A stretch of 8,026 nucleotides of DNA from Candidatus Nanoarchaeia archaeon. GTDB taxonomy: Archaea; Nanobdellota; Nanobdellia; Tiddalikarchaeales; Tiddalikarchaeaceae. Of the stretch, positions 1 through 6,371 are shown piece by piece. Location of the stretch: the NCBI GenBank assembly GCA_028704265.1, contig JAQVLH010000047.1:1-8026 (forward strand), read 5' to 3'. The notes below the pieces were generated by a model that worked only from the letters and a program-made list of their open reading frames with translations, was not told where the DNA came from and searched no databases. How positions within the stretch are numbered: position 1 is the first letter of the stretch; the number at the start of each line of letters is the position of its first letter. The translations under genes and the position numbers were made by a program.

Positions 1-609
1 GTTCCTAGTGAAGATCAGGCTATTTATCCTGAATGGATTAATTATTATGACGAGATTCCAGAAAGGATGAATATGTACGGCGGATATAAATCACATCTTG
101 AAGTTAGAATCGGTATTGATCCTGCTATTTCTCAAAGTAGTGTGGCTGACTATACAGCTATGGTTCCAGGATTATTATTTGAAACCAAAACAGGATATAA
201 AATTTATATTTTGCCAAAGATAATTAACAGACGGCTTAACTTCCCTGAAACCATCGACACCTGTAAGGTAATATATGATAGTTATAAAAAAGAGTACGAT
301 CTTGTCAGGCTGGTCGTGGAAGATGTCGCTTATCAAAAAGCCCTACCACAACAGTTACAAGTTGAGGGTGTTTATGATGTCATGACTACTAAGCCTGGTG
401 GCCAAGATAAAAGAAGCCGCTTAGTCTTAACTGCTAATGTAATCAAGACTGGCCGAGTGCTATTTCCAAAAGAGGGCGCAGAAGAATTAATCCAGCAAAT
501 TGTTCATTTTGGCGTTGAAAAGCATGATGATTTAGCCGATGCCTTTGTTAATGCGGTAAGTAGTATGATAGAAAGACCACCTAGACCACCGAGAATCTTT
601 TTCATATAG
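1..609 (+). CDS. Phage terminase large subunit, C-terminal nuclease domain (5' end outside window)
   Basis: In phages the large terminase subunit cuts concatemeric DNA and drives it into the procapsid. The reading frame is open from base 1, so the ATG at 67 is internal and about 202 C-terminal residues are visible; the N-terminal ATPase domain would lie to the left. Numbering visible residues, the RNase H-like nuclease signatures appear in order: a beta-strand with IGIDPA (Asp40), LVVEDVAYQ (Glu107), a Lys/Arg-rich stretch near 135-140, and HDDLADAF (Asp176, Asp177, Asp180). These are the acidic residues expected to hold two metal ions. The upstream AIYPEWINYY stretch looks like the linker between the two domains. 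The C-terminus (PPRPPRIFFI) looks natural rather than truncated. No portal gene follows, as would be usual in a phage; a recombinase does. Family call is confident; whether the gene belongs to a live prophage or a remnant cannot be told. Confidence 0.85.
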   Translation, partial: VPSEDQAIYPEWINYYDEIPERMNMYGGYKSHLEVRIGIDPAISQSSVADYTAMVPGLLFETKTGYKIYILPKIINRRLNFPETIDTCKVIYDSYKKEYDLVRLVVEDVAYQKALPQQLQVEGVYDVMTTKPGGQDKRSRLVLTANVIKTGRVLFPKEGAEELIQQIVHFGVEKHDDLADAFVNAVSSMIERPPRPPRIFFI

Positions 610-734
610 CTATTTTACTTTAATATTACAAGGAAAGTTATCGACAAGTTGCCAACAGCTAGCTGCTTAGCAAAAGCTCAAAAGTGTGTCATTAATGGAG
701 GCGTAGATTTAACTAATAATTAAAATTAAATCAT
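610..734. other. Intergenic region between terminase and recombinase
   Basis: This 125-base gap holds no tRNA and no convincing intrinsic terminator: there is no hairpin followed by a T-run after the terminase stop. It contains a perfect 10-base palindrome, CAGCTAGCTG, at 656-665, the left arm of a longer inverted repeat (686-702), and a three-codon ORF (ATG GAG GCG TAG, 695-706) inside that arm. If the recombinase belongs to an integrative element that entered here, one attachment half-site would be expected in or next to this gap. That is inference, since no matching second copy is visible in the window. Confidence 0.5.
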
Positions 735-751
735 ATGCCTCCATTAGACAC
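686..751. repeat. Inverted repeat spanning the recombinase start codon
   Basis: The left arm is 686-702 (GTGTCATTAATGGAGGC) and the right arm is 737-751 (GCCTCCATTAGACAC). Ten base pairs are perfect (693-702 with 737-746) and five more continue (686-690 with 747-751) after a 2-base bulge at 691-692. The 34-base spacer is almost entirely A/T. The right arm begins at the G of the recombinase ATG. It could be an operator for autoregulation, part of a recombination site, or an RNA hairpin that restricts initiation. The repeat itself is read directly from the sequence; its role is unknown. Confidence 0.7.
715..720 (+). promoter_or_regulatory. Candidate -10 element for the recombinase gene
   Basis: AATAAT lies 14 bases before the ATG at 735, with only a weak -35 candidate (TTAATG, 692-697) 17 bases upstream, inside the left repeat arm. 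Transcription would start near 727 and leave a leader of about 8 bases, which fits the lack of a Shine-Dalgarno sequence before this ATG. In such AT-rich DNA a match of this quality can occur by chance. Confidence 0.2.
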
Positions 752-2018
752 CCCCTTAAAGTACTGTCTTTACGCTAGAAAAAGTACTGAATCAGACGAA
801 AGACAAGTTCAGTCTATTGATTCTCAGGTTAAGGAAATGCTTCAAATTGCCGAACGAGAAAATCTAGAAATCGTCGATATTAGACGAGAGTCAAAGTCCG
901 CCAAAGATTCTGGTAATCGTCCTATCTTTAAGGAATTATTAAAAGACATAGCAGAAGAAAAATTTAATTCAATTCTTACCTGGGCCCCCGATAGACTTTC
1001 TAGAAATGCTGGCGACTTAGGATCACTGGTTGATTTAATGGATGAGAAAAAATTAATGAGTATTCGCACCTTTGGTCAGACATTTAGTAACTCACCAAAT
1101 GAAAAGTTTCTGCTTATGATTTTATGTTCTCAAGCAAAACTAGAGAATGATAATAGAGGTATTAATGTAAAGAGAGGTTTAAGGGCAAGATGTGAAATGG
1201 GCTTATGGCCGACTTGTCCGCCAACTGGTTATTTTAAAGAAAAGAGAGTTGATCATAAAGGACAATGCTTGGTTGATCCCGACAGAGGCCACATTATCAG
1301 ACAAATGTTTGAAAAAGTTGCTTACGAAAAATGGTCAGGCAGAAAATTATATAATTGGTTAAGATTTGATTTAAATTTTAGAACAGCCCTGGGTAAAAAA
1401 CATCTAAGTCTAGGTAATATTTATCGTCTTCTGGAAAACACCTTCTATTATGGCCCATTTGAATATCCGCGAGGCAGTGGCAATTGGTACCAAGGAAAGC
1501 ACGAGCCAATAGTCACAAAAGAATTATTTGATTTAGTTCAAGATCAAATGAAAAACTCACAATTAGTTAGACGAGAAAATATTGAGTTCGCCTTTACCAA
1601 AGTTATGACCTGCGGATTGTGTGGTTCGGGAATCTCAGCAACGGAAAAATTTAAGAAACTAAAAAATGGCGGTTATAACCGTCATATTTATTATGGTTGC
1701 ACTAAGGCAAAAGATAAAAATTGTAAATCAGGATATATCAGCGAAGAAGATTTAATTAAACAGTTACAAAAACAAATTGATAAATTGGATTTTAAGAAAT
1801 TACCAGTTCAAGATAAAATTGAAGGAGAAATAAAAAGATTTAAGAAGTTTCAAATGATGGCGACTGGCAAAAACCAAAACATCGACGTGAGCGACATCGA
1901 TGTTAAAAACTACATTAAGTTTTTATTAAAAGAGGGTGATGACCAAGAAAAACGAGAATTGCTTACATGTTTAAATGGGGAGATATCGCTTAAGAACAAG
2001 GTAGTCAAAATTACGTAA
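735..2018 (+). CDS. Large-type serine recombinase / site-specific integrase
   Basis: Serine recombinases of this type integrate or excise mobile DNA by a four-strand serine-linked break and rotation. The 427-residue protein has the resolvase catalytic domain at about 8-150, with YARKS (Arg15, nucleophile Ser17) and APDRLSR (Arg87, Arg90). A Recombinase domain follows at about 160-270, starting at the CPPTGY motif. A zinc-ribbon with Cys293, Cys296, Cys322 and Cys330 comes next, then a Lys/Glu-rich helical tail. All key residues are present and there is no frameshift, so it should be active. At 427 aa it is near the short end for large serine recombinases. The start is fixed: an in-frame TAA lies at 717-719 and ATG 735 is the only start between it and the catalytic Ser. 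No Shine-Dalgarno sequence precedes it; the GGAGG at 697-701 is too far away and lies in the inverted repeat. A resolvase-like or invertase role is less likely given the zinc-ribbon. Confidence 0.92.
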   Translation: MPPLDTPLKYCLYARKSTESDERQVQSIDSQVKEMLQIAERENLEIVDIRRESKSAKDSGNRPIFKELLKDIAEEKFNSILTWAPDRLSRNAGDLGSLVDLMDEKKLMSIRTFGQTFSNSPNEKFLLMILCSQAKLENDNRGINVKRGLRARCEMGLWPTCPPTGYFKEKRVDHKGQCLVDPDRGHIIRQMFEKVAYEKWSGRKLYNWLRFDLNFRTALGKKHLSLGNIYRLLENTFYYGPFEYPRGSGNWYQGKHEPIVTKELFDLVQDQMKNSQLVRRENIEFAFTKVMTCGLCGSGISATEKFKKLKNGGYNRHIYYGCTKAKDKNCKSGYISEEDLIKQLQKQIDKLDFKKLPVQDKIEGEIKRFKKFQMMATGKNQNIDVSDIDVKNYIKFLLKEGDDQEKRELLTCLNGEISLKNKVVKIT

Positions 2019-2022
2019 ATCA
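2016..2022. other. Abutting stop codons of two convergent genes
   Basis: The recombinase stop TAA (2016-2018) and the leftward gene's stop TGA (read from 2022 to 2020) are separated by a single base. No stem-loop terminator sits between them. The only terminator-like feature is a T-rich stretch (about 2028-2041) inside the 3' end of the leftward gene, without a convincing GC stem. Transcripts from both sides are therefore likely to run into each other. Confidence 0.75.
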
Positions 2023-2229
2023 ATCAATTTTTTCTATTTTTCTAATTTCAAATTTATTTAGTTTAATTTTAACCGTATTCAGCAAGTTTTCTTCGGTGTT
2101 TTGAAAATTAAAAAGAAAAGTTTCATTATTAACTTTTACGCTACCAACTCGGCAATTATCGCCCTCTCCTGTTATTGTAACTTCGGTAGGTTTAATATTA
2201 TCTCGCTCGAAATAAATTTTATATTTCAT
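2020..2229 (-). CDS. Small protein of unknown function at the end of the Type I restriction operon (69 aa)
   Basis: I do not recognise this protein. It has no signal peptide, membrane segment, cysteine motif or evident helix-turn-helix. Its alternating hydrophobic/polar pattern (MKYKIYFERD, TEVTITGEG, GSVKVNNETFLFNF, TVKIKLNKFEIRKI) suggests a compact, mostly beta fold, and charge is roughly balanced (12 Lys/Arg, 11 Asp/Glu). Its ATG follows the hsdR stop by one base (TAA T ATG), so it is probably translated by ribosomes finishing hsdR. That coupling is the main evidence that it is real. It could be a subunit or regulator of the restriction complex, a partner for the PIN protein, or an unrelated passenger; the sequence does not decide. 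Its first codons share a 13-base match with the start of the PIN gene (see findings). Confidence 0.6.
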   Translation of the reverse strand: MKYKIYFERDNIKPTEVTITGEGDNCRVGSVKVNNETFLFNFQNTEENLLNTVKIKLNKFEIRKIEKID

Positions 2230-2230
2230 A

Positions 2231-5200
2231 TTAATTTAACTCGTTAGCCATTAATTCGGCTTGCTTTAAAATATTTTCAGTCGCCAATAATTGATCATCC
2301 GGAGGATAACCATAACGATTTAGAATTCTTTTTACATCTCTTCTAAGTCTAGCTCTAACTGATTCTTTTAAAGTCCAGTCTATGCTAGCATTTCCACGCA
2401 CACTTCTAAATACTTCGATAGCAATAACTGCTAATTGTTTATCGCCAAGAACGGCTTTAGCACTATCATTATTTGCTAAAGCATCATAAAAAGCTAATTC
2501 ATCCTCATTCAAATTTAATTTCTCTCCTCTTTTATCAGAATTTTTAATCTCTTTAGCTAATTTTATTAATTCTTCAATTACTTGAGCTGTTGATAAAAGA
2601 TTATTTTGATATTTTTTAATAACGTTTTCCAACATTTCTGATAGCTTACGACTTTGAATTAAATTTTTCTTAGTTCTAATTTTAAGTTCATCGTTCAAAA
2701 TCTTTTTTAACAACTCTAGGGCTAAATTTTTATGCTCCATGTTTTTAACTTCCTCTAAAAATTCATCAGATAATATTGATATGTCTGGCTTTTTAATACC
2801 AGCAGCGTCAAAAACATCTACTATACCATCAGCAACAACAGCTTGATCAACTATCTGTCTTATTGCCGTATCAATTTCAGCGTCAGTTTTGCCAGATCCT
2901 GTTGGTTCAAACTTAACAAGACGAGCTTTTACAGCCTGAAAAAAACCTATTTGATCTTTAATTTCTAGAGCCTTTAAACTAGGTACTGACAAAGCAAAAG
3001 ATTGTGACAATAAAGAAACCTGTTTAGTAAATCGATTTTTCCCATCCTCTAAGCCAAGTATGTATTCTTGAGCTTCTAAAATAAATGATAACTTTCCTCT
3101 AGTATCTAAATTAAAGTATTTTTTATAATCAAAACCATCAAACATTTGTTCAACTATCTCGAATTTTTCAATCATAGCCGCAATTGCCTCATTTTGATCA
3201 AGAGTCGGCACGCCTTTCCCGCCACTAGCAGTATAAGTAGCCAAGGCTGTTTTTAAATCTGAGGCAATCCCTATATAATCAACAATCAAACCTCCTGGCT
3301 TATCCTTAAAGACCCTATTAACCCTTGCAATGGCTTGCATTAAATTATGACTGCGCATAGCCTTATCAATATACATAGTATGAAGACAGGGGACGTCGAA
3401 GCCTGTTAGCCACATATCACGAACTATGACTAATTTTAATGGATCATTAATATCTTTAAATCTATCCCCGATTGCTTTTCTATTCTGCTTGTTAGTGTGA
3501 TGAGTTTGCCAATTTTCTGGATCAGAGGACGAGGATGTCATTACCACCTTAATTGATCCTTTTTTTAAATCATTATCATGCCAGTCTGGTCTAATTTTTA
3601 TAATCTCTTCATAAAGCTCAACTGCTATTCGACGACTCATGCAAACAATCATACCCTTGGCCTCAAAAGCCTCTCTTCTTTGTTCAAAATGATCAACCAT
3701 GTCTCGAGCAATGAGTTTTAATCTATCATTATGGCCAATTATAGCTTCTAATTGAGTCCATCTAGCTTTGGCTTTTTCTTTAGCAGTGCTTTCCTCGCTT
3801 TCAGTAACCGCCTCAACTTCCTCATCTAACATATTTGCTTCTTCTGGTTTTAAATGAATTTTAGCTAAACGCGATTCATAAAAAATTCTAACAGTAGCAC
3901 CATCTTCAACTGCCTGAGCAATGTCATAAATGTCTACATAACTGCCAAAGACAGCTGGAGTAGAGGCGTCTTCTTTTTCTATTGGCGTTCCAGTAAAACC
4001 AATAAACGAGGCGCTGGGTAAAGCATCGCGCAAATATTTAGCAAAACCGTATCTAGTAAAAACCTCTCCATCTTTTTCGCTAGTTTTTACACCAAAGCCA
4101 TACTGACTACGATGTGCTTCGTCAGCAATGACAATAATATTTTTTCTATTAGACAGCATTTCAAAAGAATTTGCCCCATTTTCTGGAAAAAACTTTTGAA
4201 TGGTGGCAAATACTATTCCGCCGCCAGCCACTCTTAGAAGGTTCTTTAAATCCTCTCGACTGTGAGCCTGTACAGGCTCTTGCCTTAATAATTGTTTACA
4301 ATTAGCAAAAGTATCAAACAACTGATCATCTAAATCATTTCTGTCAGTGATTACCACCACAGTTGGATTGTCTAACTCCAATACTGATTTGCCAGCATAA
4401 AAAACCATAGACAATGATTTTCCACTTCCTTGAGTATGCCAAACAACACCAGCTTTTCTGTCGCCATTTTCACTACTAGCTTCTAAAGTCTTAACAATCG
4501 CTTTGTTAACTGCATAATATTGATGATAAGCTGCTATTTTTTTAATAGTCTCAACTAAAGATAAGCCAGTTTTTACATCTTCTTTCTTATTCTTTTCAAA
4601 AACAATAAAATGAGAAATTAAATCTAAAATATTTTTTCTATTCAGCATGCCTTTCACCATTGTTTCTATTTGGGGCACGATATTTTTTTCGTCATTAAAT
4701 CCATCTTTTGACTTCCATGCTAAAAATCTAGATAAATCAGAAGATATTGTCCCGGCCTTAGCGTCTAGACCATCAGAAGCTATTAAAATAGAGTTATAAT
4801 AAAATAAAGATGGCGTGGCATTTTTATAATTTTGTAACTGAGTATACGCTTTCTGGATAGTAGCATTTTCGTCAACTGGATTTTTTAGCTCTATTATCAC
4901 TAATGGCAAGCCATTTATAAACAAAATAATGTCTGGTCTCTTAGTAATATTATTTTCAATAATAGTAAATTGATTACATGCAACGAAATCATTGTTATCT
5001 ATATTATCAAAATCAACTAAATATATTTTGTCACCTTTAATTCCATCTTCGGCCATCACCTCAACCTCAATTCCCTCAGTTAATAAACGATGAAAATATT
5101 CATTATTATCTATCAAATTCTGGCTAGGAAAATTTAATATTTGCCCTAAAGCCTGTACCTTCATTTCATCGGTTGCATTAGGATTAATTCGATCAATGGC

Positions 5201-5344
5201 ATCTTTAAATCTTTTTTTTAAAATCACTTCATATAATTCCGCTCTTTCATTTTCCTGATCTTCGGGAGATAAATATTGCCAGCTCTGATTTTGTAAAAGC
5301 TCAATGACAAATTCTTCAATTGTTGATTCAAATATTTTAGTCAT
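2231..5344 (-). CDS. hsdR: Type I restriction enzyme, R (endonuclease/translocase) subunit HsdR
   Basis: HsdR joins HsdM and HsdS, pulls DNA using ATP and cuts at a distance from an unmethylated target. Numbering from MTKIFES, the N-terminal PD-(D/E)xK nuclease shows Asp138 in RPDIILF and Glu152-x-Lys154 in IIELKNP. The SF2 motor follows: Walker A TQGSGKS (304-310), DEAH (408-411), TGTP (451-454), MWLTGFDVP (644-652) and QAIARVNR (670-677). A helical C-terminal region with ELAFYDAL and VKRILNRYGYPPD is typical of the family. All catalytic motifs are intact, and the 1037-aa length is normal. The frame opens 17 codons earlier at 5395, but that start would overlap the PIN gene by 47 bases. The ATG at 5344 gives the family's usual N-terminus and a 4-base gap after the PIN stop, so I chose it. 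Shine-Dalgarno pairing is weak, which suggests coupled translation. An A8 tract (5212-5219 on the + strand, as T8) lies early in the gene. Confidence 0.95.
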   Translation of the reverse strand: MTKIFESTIEEFVIELLQNQSWQYLSPEDQENERAELYEVILKKRFKDAIDRINPNATDEMKVQALGQILNFPSQNLIDNNEYFHRLLTEGIEVEVMAEDGIKGDKIYLVDFDNIDNNDFVACNQFTIIENNITKRPDIILFINGLPLVIIELKNPVDENATIQKAYTQLQNYKNATPSLFYYNSILIASDGLDAKAGTISSDLSRFLAWKSKDGFNDEKNIVPQIETMVKGMLNRKNILDLISHFIVFEKNKKEDVKTGLSLVETIKKIAAYHQYYAVNKAIVKTLEASSENGDRKAGVVWHTQGSGKSLSMVFYAGKSVLELDNPTVVVITDRNDLDDQLFDTFANCKQLLRQEPVQAHSREDLKNLLRVAGGGIVFATIQKFFPENGANSFEMLSNRKNIIVIADEAHRSQYGFGVKTSEKDGEVFTRYGFAKYLRDALPSASFIGFTGTPIEKEDASTPAVFGSYVDIYDIAQAVEDGATVRIFYESRLAKIHLKPEEANMLDEEVEAVTESEESTAKEKAKARWTQLEAIIGHNDRLKLIARDMVDHFEQRREAFEAKGMIVCMSRRIAVELYEEIIKIRPDWHDNDLKKGSIKVVMTSSSSDPENWQTHHTNKQNRKAIGDRFKDINDPLKLVIVRDMWLTGFDVPCLHTMYIDKAMRSHNLMQAIARVNRVFKDKPGGLIVDYIGIASDLKTALATYTASGGKGVPTLDQNEAIAAMIEKFEIVEQMFDGFDYKKYFNLDTRGKLSFILEAQEYILGLEDGKNRFTKQVSLLSQSFALSVPSLKALEIKDQIGFFQAVKARLVKFEPTGSGKTDAEIDTAIRQIVDQAVVADGIVDVFDAAGIKKPDISILSDEFLEEVKNMEHKNLALELLKKILNDELKIRTKKNLIQSRKLSEMLENVIKKYQNNLLSTAQVIEELIKLAKEIKNSDKRGEKLNLNEDELAFYDALANNDSAKAVLGDKQLAVIAIEVFRSVRGNASIDWTLKESVRARLRRDVKRILNRYGYPPDDQLLATENILKQAELMANELN

Positions 5345-5348
5345 AAAA

Positions 5349-6368
5349 TTATTCTTGTTTAAAAACTTGTTTAAATCGCCATATAACATCTGCATCGGTT
5401 ATAATTTGTGATTTTGATTTAAATAGAGAGGTAAAAAAATTTTTTACATCTTCATCCTTCGATATTGAATATATTTGGCTATTTCTGGTTGAAGCGCCAA
5501 TCAAGTCAATAATCTCTTGATTAGAAAAATATTGAATATATTCACCTAAAGAAGTGACTATTGAGTGTGTACTAGTAAAAGACCCTGAATTAATAAGATC
5601 CCTAATAAGAGCTGATATATCAAAATCTGTAGAACCTATCATTTCTCTTGTAGAGAAATCTACTTCGACAAAGTAGTTCTTATCATCACATAAAATTTTG
5701 ATTATCCAATTTTCATTTATATTTAACCATATTTCTTCAATGCTATCTGAAGTAATATTTTCTGAGATTTCCTCTTTTAATCTATTAATAAAGTATTCTT
5801 CTCTAAAGTAAGAGTCAATATAGTCTTCAAATTCATCAAAATTTTTTACAACTGTTACGCGTGCATTATTATCAAATGCCATTCTTAATCTATCATCATT
5901 GGTCACAATGAAAACATTCTCATCGTTGTTATTTTCTAAATACTCTAAAATTGTAAAATAAATATATGTATCCTTAAACCCTTTGTCACAATTTTCTTCA
6001 AAAGGCGGAAGGTTTGCCAAGCACATTTTTTTTATGTCATCTAAAACATTACCTTTATTCAAACACACCATAGTATAGGGAATAGTCTCCTCATCTACTA
6101 AATCTGCTATCCATTTTTCAATATCAAAACTTTTTGTTTCTTCTTCGTTAATCTTTCTTAAAAGATGGAAAGGGTTTAATAAAAAAGAATTTTTCTTTGA
6201 TACAAGATGTTTTCTTTTTTGATTTTTTATTTCTTCAATTACAATGTCAGGAATTATAATTTCCGACACCTTCAAAAAGCGATCTAATTCAGAGCGTCCG
6301 CCCAAGAACTTATCAACTGATTCAGCATTTCTAATTGAGTTTGTATCAAAAATTACTTTATATTTCAT
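5349..6368 (-). CDS. PIN-like domain protein (putative RNase) embedded between hsdS and hsdR
   Basis: PIN domains are metal-dependent nucleases, often RNases of toxin-antitoxin systems. The 339-aa protein starts with a beta-strand ending in VIFDTNS (Asp8, Asn10). It then shows IIIPDIVIEEI (Glu45/Glu46), KGFKDTYIYFTILEYL (Asp133) and ENVFIVTNDDRL (Asp158/Asp159). This is the order and spacing of the PIN acidic tetrad, with a helical insert at about 50-125 as in the longer PIN-like (DUF4935-type) families. Residues about 190-339 form a second, acidic region that I do not recognise. The gene begins 3 bases after the hsdS stop and ends 4 bases before the hsdR start, so it is an obligate part of the operon. 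No antitoxin gene is adjacent; the restriction subunits, or the 69-aa protein, may restrain it (inference). Spot counts of G+C are low (10/60 at 6181-6240, 12/60 at 5701-5760), unlike the helicase part of hsdR. The PIN assignment is fairly secure; RNase activity and target are not shown. Confidence 0.82.
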   Translation of the reverse strand: MKYKVIFDTNSIRNAESVDKFLGGRSELDRFLKVSEIIIPDIVIEEIKNQKRKHLVSKKNSFLLNPFHLLRKINEEETKSFDIEKWIADLVDEETIPYTMVCLNKGNVLDDIKKMCLANLPPFEENCDKGFKDTYIYFTILEYLENNNDENVFIVTNDDRLRMAFDNNARVTVVKNFDEFEDYIDSYFREEYFINRLKEEISENITSDSIEEIWLNINENWIIKILCDDKNYFVEVDFSTREMIGSTDFDISALIRDLINSGSFTSTHSIVTSLGEYIQYFSNQEIIDLIGASTRNSQIYSISKDEDVKNFFTSLFKSKSQIITDADVIWRFKQVFKQE

Positions 6369-6371
6369 AAC

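Noticed and set aside
842..1069. 75-codon minus-strand frame inside the recombinase
   Set aside because: It is antisense to the catalytic domain and shows no recognisable motif.
1878..1904. Hairpin AACATCGA / TCGATGTT with an 11-base loop inside the recombinase gene
   Set aside because: It arises from a small protein repeat (NIDVSDIDV) in coding sequence, with no T-run and no positional logic. Probably incidental.
5345..5395. Longer hsdR start at 5395, adding 17 residues
   Set aside because: It would overlap the PIN gene's 3' end by 47 bases and add residues ahead of the normal HsdR N-terminus. The ATG at 5344 fits both the family and the operon spacing.
5431..5450. A/T palindrome (A-run followed by T-run) in the PIN gene
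   Set aside because: It encodes VKNFFTS in frame; such runs are expected in AT-rich DNA.
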